Assembly: GCF_045920555.1 (NCBI RefSeq)
Contig: NZ_CP174509.1
Coordinates: forward strand, 4,092,001-4,156,000
Length of the DNA: 64,000 nucleotides
Reading direction: 5' to 3'
DNA from: Pseudalkalibacillus sp045920555
GTDB lineage: Bacteria > Bacillota > Bacilli > Bacillales > Fictibacillaceae
The first letter of the stretch is position 1. Every line of letters begins with the position of its first letter. The notes beneath the pieces were generated by a model. The model was not told the origin of the DNA. It saw nothing but the letters and a program-made list of their open reading frames with translations, and searched no databases. This document shows positions 45,173 through 53,130 of this stretch, one piece after another. Position numbers and translations under genes: made by a program.

Positions 45173-45422
45173 GAATTTTACTCGCTTTCCGCGGGCGATC
45201 CACGAGCCCCTCGCTCACTTGCACAGGATCTCAACACAAAAATGAAATCATTTTCGTGTCTGCGATGAGAATTCTTAGAAGCTTTCCTTATGCTGGCTTC
45301 GACGTTCACCATAGGACGTGGTGGTATTTAGTCGAAGTTCATTATTATACTCGAAGATCCTTCGATCGCTTCCGGGGTCTCGCCTGGCTCGCTTTTCCCG
45401 CAGGAGTCTCGTATATATTTCC
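45173..45422 (-). repeat. R1 repeat, copy I
   Basis: Minus-orientation copy with both arms (cgctttccgcgggcgatcc at the left, ggggtctcgcctggctcgc at the right) and part of the core. The central ttttgcgccgagtaaccgc block is deleted. The outer terminal repeats are not recognisable. It lies between ackA and its likely terminator, so it should be transcribed as part of the ackA 3' end. Confidence 0.88.
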
Positions 45423-45481
45423 TCTAACGATTGAATTGTTAAAAAACCACAATCTTTACAAAAGGAGCCTTATCGAATATT

Positions 45482-46669
45482 CTATTGAGCTAATCGGACT
45501 GTGTCTCTTGCAATCATCACTTCTTCGTTCGTTGGGATGATCAATACTTTTACAGGGGAATGCGGATAATTCAAGAATGCTTCTTTTCCGCGGACTTTGT
45601 TCAAAGCCGGGTCCCAATACACACCCATGAATTCAAGTCCTTTAAGGACTCGTTCACGGATGATATCACTATTTTCACCTATACCTGCTGTGAAGATGAT
45701 CGCATCTATTCCGTGCATTTTTGATGCATAGGAGCCGATATATTTATGGATCCGTCCTCCGAATACTTCTAGTGCTAACTCAGCTCTTTCATTCCCTGTT
45801 TCAGCTTGTTGTTCGATATCACGCAAGTCACTAGAAAATCCAGAAACGCCAAGGAGTCCACTTTCCTTATTCAAAACGTTCATCACTTCTTCAGCAGTTT
45901 TCCCTGTCTTCTCCATGATATAGGGAATAAGCGCAGGGTCGATGTTCCCTGAACGAGTTCCCATCGTTACCCCAGCAAGCGGCGTAAAGCCCATGGATGT
46001 ATCGATGGATTTTCCACCTTCAATCGCAGCGATACTAGCACCGTTTCCAAGATGGCAAGAAATCAATCGTAATTGTTCAATCGGTCTTCCTAATAATTCA
46101 GCACAACGCTGGGACACGTATTTATGGCTTGTTCCATGGAAGCCATATTTCCGGATTCCATATTCTTTGTAGTAATCATAAGGGAGGCTGTATAAATAAG
46201 ATTGCTCCGGCATCGTTTGATGGAATGCTGTGTCAAACACTGCTACAGCAGGCACATCTGGCAGAATTTCTTTAAATGCCCGGATTCCGACGATGTTAGC
46301 AGGATTATGAAGTGGTGCCAAATCGGACACATCTTCAATCTCTTTGATGATCTCCTCATTTATAAGCACTGAATCGTTGAATTTTTCACCACCGTGTACA
46401 ACACGATGCCCGATCCCTTCGATTTCATCATAAGACTCGATAATATGGTGAGACATGAGTTTATCCAGCAGCATCTTCACAGCAACAGCATGATTTTCGA
46501 TGTCTGTCACTTCTTTTACTTTTTCACCATTCACTTCAATTATAAAAACACTTTCAGGAATCCCGATGCGTTCCACCAGGCCTTTTGTGATGACTTCTTC
46601 TTCCGGCATCTTCAATAATTGAAATTTCAGCGATGAACTTCCCGCATTAATGGCGAGTACCTTTCGCAT
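45482..46669 (-). CDS. ackA: acetate kinase
   Basis: Makes ATP and acetate from acetyl phosphate in overflow metabolism. I chose the ATG at 46669 (AAGGAG 10 bases upstream), giving MRKVLAINAGSSSLKFQL and 395 residues, the usual size. The frame is open another 46 codons but without support. VFDTAFHQTMPE, FHGTSHKYVSQR and GNGASIAAIEGGKSIDTSMG are diagnostic. A cre-like site and promoter upstream suggest CcpA activation. Confidence 0.97.
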   Translation of the reverse strand: MRKVLAINAGSSSLKFQLLKMPEEEVITKGLVERIGIPESVFIIEVNGEKVKEVTDIENHAVAVKMLLDKLMSHHIIESYDEIEGIGHRVVHGGEKFNDSVLINEEIIKEIEDVSDLAPLHNPANIVGIRAFKEILPDVPAVAVFDTAFHQTMPEQSYLYSLPYDYYKEYGIRKYGFHGTSHKYVSQRCAELLGRPIEQLRLISCHLGNGASIAAIEGGKSIDTSMGFTPLAGVTMGTRSGNIDPALIPYIMEKTGKTAEEVMNVLNKESGLLGVSGFSSDLRDIEQQAETGNERAELALEVFGGRIHKYIGSYASKMHGIDAIIFTAGIGENSDIIRERVLKGLEFMGVYWDPALNKVRGKEAFLNYPHSPVKVLIIPTNEEVMIARDTVRLAQ

Positions 46670-46721
46670 ATATCGACAACTCCTTCGTTGTTCAAGTTCA
46701 TTTACCCAAAAACCAATTACC

Positions 46722-46750
46722 ATTAAACCACCGGTTTGGGGTTCCTGCAA
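46722..46750 (-). promoter_or_regulatory. sigma-A promoter of ackA
   Basis: Minus-strand -35 TTGCAG (complement of 46745-46750), 17-base spacer, -10 TTTAAT (complement of 46722-46727), about 55 bases before the ackA ATG. Confidence 0.6.
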
Positions 46751-46754
46751 GGAA

Positions 46755-46768
46755 GGAAAGCGTTTTCC
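46755..46768. promoter_or_regulatory. cre-like CcpA site upstream of the ackA promoter
   Basis: The sequence ggaaagcgttttcc fits the cre consensus TGWAANCGNTNWCA except at the two outermost bases (12 of 14). It is a near-perfect palindrome ending 4 bases upstream of the -35 box, so its centre is near -47. Upstream placement is the arrangement by which CcpA activates ackA in B. subtilis. Confidence 0.6.
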
Positions 46769-46841
46769 GTCAATATTCGTTATTTTCAGATTTGAATCCG
46801 ATTTCATTCAGCTCTTCCGGAACTTCCTTTGTATGTTTAAG

Positions 46842-47831
46842 TTAACCAGTAAACGATGTCTTAAACCAAGTATCGATTTTCTCCATGATCGATTGCAAAG
46901 CCTTAGGATCTGAAAAACTTGGAAGTTCTGCCATCAATGCTTCCTTAGGCGCTGCCACCCCTTCACCTTTTTTCTGTATGAAAAAGATGCTTTTCGCCTG
47001 CTCTTCTTTTTTAAACATCGTCAAAGGCAACTGGAGAAGTCCATGGATGACCGCTTCTTCTTTAAGATATTTATTCAATTTCTGTGCTTCATCACCGGCA
47101 AAAAGGAAGTTCGGAATCAAGAAGAAGAGAAATCCGCCTTCCTTCGTATGGTTAAGTGCCTGCTCGATCATCAAATAGTGTGAAAATGAATGGCCTGAAT
47201 CTGCCTTTAAACGGTATTTTGCTGCCATATCATCGTTCGGGTAATAACCGACTGGCAAATCCGTGATCACGAGGTCAACAGGATCGATCATCAATGATTG
47301 TAAGCTGTCCTGATGATAAAGCTGGATATCGTGCTCTTGCGCATTCATATTGACATACGCTAGCTTTATCAATGTTTCATCAACTTCTGAACCATAACTG
47401 AAGACTTTCTTTTTCGTCTGGTTGAGAACTGCTGATACGAGATTTCCTGTCCCAATTGCAGGATCCAAGAGGGTGACTCTCCCTTTTTTACTCATCGTCT
47501 TATCGACTAGATAGCCAATGAATAACGCTACTGCATCTGGCGTCATCGCATGCTGGGACTGCACCCCATCCTGCATTCCTTTTAGGATCGCTAACTGATA
47601 TCCTTTCCGGATTTCTTCCTTGGATAATTCATCTAACGGAAGTGACTCATATTTATAGATGAGATCATTTTTCGTCTGTTCATCATATTTATCCGCCAGA
47701 CCACCCTGTACAAGGTTTTGTCCCGTCATGATCAGACCATCCAAGTATGAAGTCTGTTCCTTTTCAGAAAGGATAGTAGCCGTTTCATGTAATAATCTAT
47801 AGAATGATTCAACGTTCTTAAAATCAGCCAT
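46842..47831 (-). CDS. ytxK: YtxK-like class I methyltransferase
   Basis: Similar to N6-adenine DNA methyltransferases in fold; the substrate is unproven. The SAM-binding motif is VTLLDPAIGTGNLVSAVLNQ. The motif IV position reads TDLPVGYYP in place of NPPY, as is usual for the YtxK family. The 329 residues match B. subtilis YtxK. No restriction enzyme gene is nearby, so this is not an obvious R-M system. Located upstream of ackA as in B. subtilis. Confidence 0.88.
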   Translation of the reverse strand: MADFKNVESFYRLLHETATILSEKEQTSYLDGLIMTGQNLVQGGLADKYDEQTKNDLIYKYESLPLDELSKEEIRKGYQLAILKGMQDGVQSQHAMTPDAVALFIGYLVDKTMSKKGRVTLLDPAIGTGNLVSAVLNQTKKKVFSYGSEVDETLIKLAYVNMNAQEHDIQLYHQDSLQSLMIDPVDLVITDLPVGYYPNDDMAAKYRLKADSGHSFSHYLMIEQALNHTKEGGFLFFLIPNFLFAGDEAQKLNKYLKEEAVIHGLLQLPLTMFKKEEQAKSIFFIQKKGEGVAAPKEALMAELPSFSDPKALQSIMEKIDTWFKTSFTG

Positions 47832-47948
47832 GCATAATTCCTCCTATCTTACACTAGACCCATTGTAACAAACACATGTAAAATCACCGAATGAAAACAT
47901 TATTCCCAAAAAGGAAGACATATAAAGCCAAGCCTTTTGTGTAGGCTG

Positions 47949-48005
47949 AGCCTTAGTTGCCCATATATTGAAGAAAGTATTTTATACTTTCTTGAAATGT
48001 AAAAA
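47949..48005. repeat. R2 repeat, copy 3
   Basis: Carries gctgagccttagttgc and the perfect hairpin gaaagtat-ttt-atactttc (47973-47991). Lies between ytxK and tpx, partly abutting the tpx terminator. Confidence 0.7.
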
Positions 48006-48063
48006 GAGGTTAACCTCCCAGGAGACATTTTCAAGATGCCCCTCTCAGCGGTTAACCCCTTCT
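48001..48063 (-). terminator. tpx terminator
   Basis: Minus-strand long stem with outer arms AGGGGTTAACC / GGTTAACCTCT (one G-U pair) and inner GAGGGGCAT / ATGTCTCC, followed by TTTTT. Confidence 0.8.
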
Positions 48064-48125
48064 TAACTAAATTTAAATATTAAAGTTCAAAAAGTTGCGA
48101 ATCAGAAGTTCGCAGTTGAACAACC

Positions 48126-48626
48126 TTACTGGGCAGACTTAGCCGCTTCGATCGCCGCCTCATAATCCGGATGATCTGTCGCTTCGCTTACATACTCAAC
48201 ATATGTAACTTTATCGTTGCTATCTACAACGAATACTGCACGAGTCAAAAGACGTAGTTCTTCAATTGCTACCCCATATGCTTTTCCAAATGAAAGATCT
48301 CTGTGGTCTGAAAGAGTTTGAAGGTTTTCAACTCCTGCAGCAGCACACCATCTCTTCTGTGCCATCGGAAGGTCAACGCTTACCGTCAACACTTTTACAT
48401 TATCAAGCTTTGCGGCTTCTTCGTTAAAACGACGCGTTTGCTGGTCACATACGCCAGTATCGATAGATGGGACAACACTAATAAGCCTTACAGAACCTTT
48501 TGTGTCTTGTAAAGTTACAGGAGACATGTCGTTTGCTAATACTTTGAAGTCAGGAGATGTATCCCCTACTCTCACTTCATTTCCTAATAATGTTACAGGC
48601 TTTTGTTTAAATGTTACTGCTGCCAT
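48126..48626 (-). CDS. tpx: thiol peroxidase
   Basis: Atypical 2-Cys peroxiredoxin that reduces peroxides with thioredoxin. The peroxidatic cysteine is Cys60 in PSIDTGVCDQQTRRFN and the resolving cysteine is Cys94 in KRWCAAAG. The 166 residues match. AGGAGTT lies before the ATG. The order ytxK-tpx-ytfJ-ytfI is that of B. subtilis. Confidence 0.98.
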   Translation of the reverse strand: MAAVTFKQKPVTLLGNEVRVGDTSPDFKVLANDMSPVTLQDTKGSVRLISVVPSIDTGVCDQQTRRFNEEAAKLDNVKVLTVSVDLPMAQKRWCAAAGVENLQTLSDHRDLSFGKAYGVAIEELRLLTRAVFVVDSNDKVTYVEYVSEATDHPDYEAAIEAAKSAQ

Positions 48627-48711
48627 TTTTTAAACAACTCCTTATAAAAGTATTCTCACATCGTTAATGTTAAACTTTCTGAAATTTGTAATCAAGTAAA
48701 ATGTGCAAAAA

Positions 48712-48762
48712 CAAAAAAGCTGGCCAAGTACATCGGCCAAGCGATGTCAGAGCCAGCTCTTT
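48712..48762 (-). terminator. ytfJ terminator
   Basis: Minus-strand stem AGCTGGC / GGCCAGCT with an inner helix ATCG / CGAT and a T run, directly after the ytfJ stop. Confidence 0.7.
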
Positions 48763-48774
48763 ACATTCAAAGTA

Positions 48775-49284
48775 TTAAAAATCAAGGTCTTGCTTTTGAC
48801 GCCTTTCAGATTGCTGCTGCATCTGTGAATTGTTGTTCGATTGTTGATTGTTTTTATTAGAATTCGATTTCATCTGGAAGCCGCTGTTGTTCATCATTTT
48901 CTGTACCCTGTCCACTACTTGTGGTGCTAAATCCAGCAGCCGCTCATACAAGTGAGTGCTGTTGTCAAGGTGGATCGTCTTCACTCCAGAAGAATTGACG
49001 ATCAAAAAAGCAATTGGTGTGATTGAAACTCCACCACCACTACCACCTCCGAAAGGATGGGATTCTCCCTCTGAGGAATCTCGTCTTGATTGACCATTTC
49101 CTCCTGATAGACCACTGAACTGGCTACCTCCAGCAGCAAAGCCGAATCCAACCTTTGAAACTGTCAGGATCACACTTCCATCCGGTGTTTCTACTGGATC
49201 ACCGATAATTGTATTCACATCAATCATTTCTTTAATATTTTCCATTGCTGTTTGCATCAAGCCCTGAATTGGATGTTCTGACAT
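48775..49284 (-). CDS. ytfJ: GerW family sporulation protein YtfJ
   Basis: Sporulation protein of the GerW/YtfJ family, made in the forespore in B. subtilis. The core HPIQGLMQTAMENIKEMID and the block VSKVGFGFAAGGS then GGGSGGGVSITPIAFLIV are diagnostic. The 169 residues exceed the B. subtilis length (about 151) because of a long Q/N/S-rich tail (about residues 137-160). GGAAGGGAAGGA lies before the ATG. The start overlaps the end of ytfI by about 53 bases. Confidence 0.92.
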   Translation of the reverse strand: MSEHPIQGLMQTAMENIKEMIDVNTIIGDPVETPDGSVILTVSKVGFGFAAGGSQFSGLSGGNGQSRRDSSEGESHPFGGGSGGGVSITPIAFLIVNSSGVKTIHLDNSTHLYERLLDLAPQVVDRVQKMMNNSGFQMKSNSNKNNQQSNNNSQMQQQSERRQKQDLDF

Positions 49285-49933
49285 GCTGTTTCCTTCCCTT
49301 CCAATTTTTTACGATCAGATATGCTGCGAGCATAGCTTGCCCGATTCTGAAAGAAAACATACATAATAAATCCGTTTGAACCACTGGTGTTTGAAAAGAA
49401 GGGGTAACCTCGAGGACCGGTGGTTTGATCATATTTGTCGCAAAGCTTAAAAATCCAGTTACACTTCCTTTGATCGTCCATAATAAACCTGCAAATATTC
49501 CAGTTGATGCTGCATCTCCGGTACCGATCGTACTGACCCATTCGAATTCTTCTACTGTCATTTTCCTTAAAAATCTCCTGACGATCCTGCTTAGTTGGTA
49601 CACAGAGTCTAGCAATTCCTTTGTTTCTTGAGCTCGGTTAATCAACGATTCAGCCTCGAATGTCGATTCTTTCGTTTCATGCTGCTTCTGATTTCCGATT
49701 TCCATATCAGTTTCATATTGCATATGCATAAGACCATCTTTTTCAAGCTCTATTTTATTCAAAGGGATTTCCCAGGCATAGTCGAATAACCCTTTAAAAA
49801 AATGGGCTTGGACCAAAACCGTATCGCTTTTTGCTTGATGAACGTATTTGATAGTAACCCTTACTCGACTGATCATAATGATGAAGACCACTAAACAGAA
49901 AAAGAGCAGGATTCCAATAATCCAATACATCAT
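49232..49933 (-). CDS. ytfI: DUF2953 membrane-anchored protein YtfI
   Basis: Function unknown, co-located with ytfJ across Bacillus. I chose the ATG at 49933, since GAGGTGG lies 5 bases upstream; the adjacent ATG at 49930 is equally possible. This gives about 233 residues. An N-terminal membrane segment (YWIIGILLFFCLVVFIIMI) is followed by a soluble region and the DUF2953 segment WVSTIGTGDAASTGIFAGLL. The stop codon lies inside ytfJ, which implies translational coupling. Confidence 0.85.
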   Translation of the reverse strand: MMYWIIGILLFFCLVVFIIMISRVRVTIKYVHQAKSDTVLVQAHFFKGLFDYAWEIPLNKIELEKDGLMHMQYETDMEIGNQKQHETKESTFEAESLINRAQETKELLDSVYQLSRIVRRFLRKMTVEEFEWVSTIGTGDAASTGIFAGLLWTIKGSVTGFLSFATNMIKPPVLEVTPSFQTPVVQTDLLCMFSFRIGQAMLAAYLIVKNWKGRKQHVRTSNSGLDANSNGKY

Positions 49934-49998
49934 GAGGACCACCTCAGTATCTAGAAAACTCGGCAAAGCGCTTCTCACTGAACCTATGTTTCATACAA

Positions 49999-50292
49999 GG
50001 GCTTTGTTAGATCCTAATGCTGATTATCTTCAGGCCAAATTCCGACACTCCTGCGGGAAAAGCGAGCCAGGCGAGACCCCGCAGCGATTTAAGGATCTTC
50101 GACTAACAACCACCACGTCCTGCGCCTGCGATTACTCGGCGCAAAACTACAAGGATGAAATGTAAAGTCCGTGGTCTTGTGGTGAACGTCGAAGCCAGCA
50201 CATCCTGTGCAAGTGAGCGAGGAGGCTTGCGGATCGCCCGCGGAAAGGGAGTGAATTTCGAAAAAACCAACAAGGAAGAGTAACAGAGTCCT
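49999..50292 (+). repeat. R1 repeat, copy J (best-preserved, with flanking direct repeat)
   Basis: Complete plus-orientation copy. Left end gggctttgttag and right end gtaacagagtcct are imperfect inverted repeats. Immediately outside both ends is the same hexamer atacaa (49993-49998 and 50293-50298), as expected of a target-site duplication. The core folds with cttcgac (50098-50104) against gtcgaag (50188-50194), enclosing caccac (50111-50116) against gtggtg (50179-50184) and gcgcc against ggcgc. Lies between ytfI and the yteJ terminator. Confidence 0.93.
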
Positions 50293-50296
50293 ATAC

Positions 50297-50336
50297 AAAA
50301 AATAAGACCTATCAGCATTATGTACTGACAGGCCTA
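50297..50336 (-). terminator. sppA-yteJ terminator
   Basis: Minus-strand stem AGGCCTGTCAG / CTGATAGGTCT with a 9-base loop followed by TATTTTTTG, 10 bases after the yteJ stop. Confidence 0.8.
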
Positions 50337-50345
50337 TAACAATAC

Positions 50346-50834
50346 CTATTTTCGGGTGTGGACGACTCTAGTGTCCGCGAATATGTCGTGCAACGATTGC
50401 TTTTCATTTGTAAATGCAGTCACGATATAACCGATCAATAATATGGTCTTACTGATGAACCGCCCGATCACTTCCCGAAATAGCAGTGTTGACCACGGCA
50501 GTTTATCATTCAGATCCTTTGTCACCACTTTTATCGCGAAAAGCATTTTTCCTATGGTTTGGCCGAAAAAGCGTGTCATCAATACAAAATAACCATAAAA
50601 GATGATTGTCGCTAGGATCGCTCTTAGTGAAAACATTCCCCCTTCGTCTAGAGGCAGATTCAACAAGACGAGCAATGGTTTCACTATGAGACTGTTCAAA
50701 CTCCAAATGACAATGAGATCTAATAGATACGCCCAAAACCGCATCCAAAATCCTGCATAGGAAGGAGGAGCAGTTGGTGCCATAGGTTGGGTTGGTTCTG
50801 CAACCTGTTCTCCACCTGATAAAGTATGGTCCAT
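50346..50834 (-). CDS. yteJ: RDD membrane protein YteJ (SppI)
   Basis: RDD-family membrane protein. In B. subtilis it binds SppA and inhibits its protease activity. Three membrane segments: FWMRFWAYLLDLIVIWSLN, the stretch around ILATIIFYGYFVLMTRF and a C-terminal one around ILLIGYIVTAF. The 162 residues match. An N-terminal proline-rich leader is cytoplasmic. It lies 11 bases after sppA, so protease and inhibitor are made together. Confidence 0.88.
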   Translation of the reverse strand: MDHTLSGGEQVAEPTQPMAPTAPPSYAGFWMRFWAYLLDLIVIWSLNSLIVKPLLVLLNLPLDEGGMFSLRAILATIIFYGYFVLMTRFFGQTIGKMLFAIKVVTKDLNDKLPWSTLLFREVIGRFISKTILLIGYIVTAFTNEKQSLHDIFADTRVVHTRK

Positions 50835-50845
50835 TCCAATCCCTC

Positions 50846-51853
50846 CTATTCTGTATACAAGTACTTGATTTGAGGTGTATTCGTTTGACTCATCAATTCA
50901 TGAATTCCTAACAAATCTTTATTCGGTTGGAATAATTTTTGCGCTGTCATGTTCAAGAAGGAATTCAATCCAAGGCGGCTTTCATACTTGATGACATTCA
51001 GATGCGAATTACCGAGATCTTTTTTCATAGCTTTTATCGTATCATCCAGGTTTCCAAGTTCATCGACAAGATCCGTTTCTTTCGCCTGTTGACCATCATA
51101 TACCCGTCCATCAGCTAATTCTCTCACCCTGTTTTCAGGTAGGTCACGGCCTGAAGCGATCACATCGACAAATTGATTATAAGAATTATCAACGATCGAT
51201 TGTAAGATATCCCTTTCTTCATCTGTCATTTCGCGTGTTGGGGAAAGGATGTCTTTATGAGCGCCACTCTTGATCGTTTCCCATTTCACACCTAGTTTGT
51301 CAGCAAGCTCCCCATAGTTCATAGATTGGATGATGACACCAAGTGAACCCGTCAATGTTGAAGAGTGGGCGAAGATTTTATCTGCTGGGGCTGAAATGTA
51401 ATAACCGCCAGATGCAGCCATATTCCCCATCGATATGTATATTGGTTTTTTATGATCCTTTTGGATGGTGGTAATTGCGTCATGGATCTCTGCACTTTCA
51501 ACGACACCGCCACCTGGACTATTCACGCGGATGATGATCCCTTCCACATTCCTGTCTTCACCAGCGTGTTTCAACATATCTAAGAATCTCTGGTGATTGT
51601 ATCCTGGTGATTGAAAGAATGAGGTTGCATCTCCTGTATCCTGGATGACACCTTCAACGTCCAGCAGGACGATATTCTGCTTATCGCTCCCTTTTTCAAC
51701 GACTTTCTCGACGAAAGGGTCTTCATCTAAAAATCCGCTGTTCTGTAATCCTGATAAATTGTTGGATGCAGCCGACGATAATACATTCATCATAATAGAA
51801 CCTATGAACAATACTGCTGCAATTCCTAGTGCAATCCAACGTTTCCCGTTCAT
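50846..51853 (-). CDS. sppA: signal peptide peptidase SppA
   Basis: Membrane serine protease that degrades leftover signal peptides and helps in resistance to some lantibiotics. N-terminal membrane anchor at residues 7-27. The Ser/Lys dyad is Ser148 (NMAASGGYYIS) and Lys200 (KSGAHKDIL), in line with the B. subtilis pair at 147 and 199. The 335 residues match the short Gram-positive SppA. GGAGGC precedes the ATG; it is divergent from nadK. Confidence 0.96.
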   Translation of the reverse strand: MNGKRWIALGIAAVLFIGSIMMNVLSSAASNNLSGLQNSGFLDEDPFVEKVVEKGSDKQNIVLLDVEGVIQDTGDATSFFQSPGYNHQRFLDMLKHAGEDRNVEGIIIRVNSPGGGVVESAEIHDAITTIQKDHKKPIYISMGNMAASGGYYISAPADKIFAHSSTLTGSLGVIIQSMNYGELADKLGVKWETIKSGAHKDILSPTREMTDEERDILQSIVDNSYNQFVDVIASGRDLPENRVRELADGRVYDGQQAKETDLVDELGNLDDTIKAMKKDLGNSHLNVIKYESRLGLNSFLNMTAQKLFQPNKDLLGIHELMSQTNTPQIKYLYTE

Positions 51854-52045
51854 ATAAAGCCTCCTAGCACATCTTCATTTGGTAATAATGTCCAGCACTT
51901 GTAAGAATATCATATTTTCATCTTGGAATGATGCTCATTTGACAAAAACTTTGTGAAAAACGAAGATAAAATTAGCATGTACAATTTTAGTAACGAAATA
52001 ATCAGGGTAAAACTAAATACAACAGCAACTCATAGGAGGTTTGTA

Positions 52046-52843
52046 ATGGCTGACCGTAAGAATATCCATTTTTTCTACAAAAAAGACAGTCAATTTGAAG
52101 AACAAATACTAACGCTGAAAAATTTAGCGATCGATAATGGATTTACATTGGTTGAAAATCCAGACGATGCCAACATCGTTGCAAGTATCGGGGGAGATGG
52201 AACCTTCCTCCAAGCCGTCCGTCAAACTGGTTTTCGGGATAATGCGCTCTACGTCGGTGTAAGTACAGGGCAATTAGGGTTTTATTGTGATTTCGATATA
52301 GAAGATCTTGCTGGCATGATCGATGCAATGATGAATGAACAAGTCGAGGTCCGCAGATACCCGACCATTCTGGTCAGCATGGAGAATGATGCTTCTTTTC
52401 ATTGTTTGAATGAATGTTCAATCCGCTCTAGTATCATTAAAACCTTGTCCATGGATTTGTATATTGATGACTTGTTTTTTGAACGATTTAAAGGAGACGG
52501 TATGATCATATCGACGCCGACTGGAAGTACCGCTTACAACAAGTCATTGAATGGAGCGATCGTTGACCCGAAGCTCCCATGTATGCAGATCAGTGAAGTA
52601 GCGTCCATCAATAATAATCATTACCGCACACTCGGAACGTCGTTCATATTAAATGAATCAAGAGCACTTGAAATTCAAATCGTCAATGAAGGGAACAACT
52701 TCCCGATCATCGGCATGGATAATGAAGCACTAAGTATACGTGAACCCGGAGCGATCCGCATCCAACTGTCCGACAAAAGAATCAAGACCGTCAAGCTGAA
52801 GGACAATTCCTTCTGGCACAAGGTCAAAAGAAGTTTTTTGTAA
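52046..52843 (+). CDS. nadK: NAD kinase
   Basis: Phosphorylates NAD to NADP. I chose the ATG at 52046 with AGGAGG 6 bases upstream, giving 265 residues; the open frame extends 31 codons upstream without a ribosome site. Motifs: SIGGDGTFLQAVR (the GGDG ATP loop), STGQLGFYCDF and STPTGSTAYNKSLNGA. This is the YtdI (NadK2) paralogue by position between sppA and ytcJ. Confidence 0.95.
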   Translation: MADRKNIHFFYKKDSQFEEQILTLKNLAIDNGFTLVENPDDANIVASIGGDGTFLQAVRQTGFRDNALYVGVSTGQLGFYCDFDIEDLAGMIDAMMNEQVEVRRYPTILVSMENDASFHCLNECSIRSSIIKTLSMDLYIDDLFFERFKGDGMIISTPTGSTAYNKSLNGAIVDPKLPCMQISEVASINNNHYRTLGTSFILNESRALEIQIVNEGNNFPIIGMDNEALSIREPGAIRIQLSDKRIKTVKLKDNSFWHKVKRSFL

Positions 52844-52891
52844 AGACAAGCAATGTGCAAGCCCTCGACAGCCAAGAAGGTCAATAGTAGT

Positions 52892-52917
52892 CCTGGTGGC
52901 GGCTTTGCCGCCGCAGG
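52892..52917 (+). other. GC-rich hairpin after nadK
   Basis: Stem cctg-gt-ggcggc-ttt-gccgcc-g-cagg. No T run follows. It may be a weak terminator or 3'-end stabiliser for nadK. Confidence 0.5.
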
Positions 52918-52940
52918 AGGGCTGAATGAACAACTTTTAG

Positions 52941-53130
52941 CGGACATAGGAGACCTTATTTTCTCAAAAACCCCATTTTTTACATAATCAGAGGACACCA
53001 GAGACCTTATTTGCTTAAAATCATTGAATTTCAGTCTAGTTTACCCAAATAGGGGAACGGATGTCCTCTATTTTTTCAAATCACCACTTTTTGTCACAAA
53101 TAACAGAAGAGATGTCCTCTAAAATTTTTC
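52941..53130. repeat. R4: four ggaca-type repeats, two in each orientation
   Basis: Two plus units (cggacataggagaccttatt at 52941 and gaggacaccagagacctta at 52991) face two minus units (atgtcctctattttttcaaa near 53060 and gatgtcctctaaaattt near 53111). Each unit is about 25-30 bases. The last one overlaps the ytcJ stop codon at 53119-53121. I recall similar arrays in other Bacillaceae. Confidence 0.7.

Noticed and set aside
46842..47831. YtxK as part of a restriction-modification or defence system
   Set aside because: No nuclease or specificity gene is nearby and the gene is in its conserved Bacillus location beside ackA and tpx.
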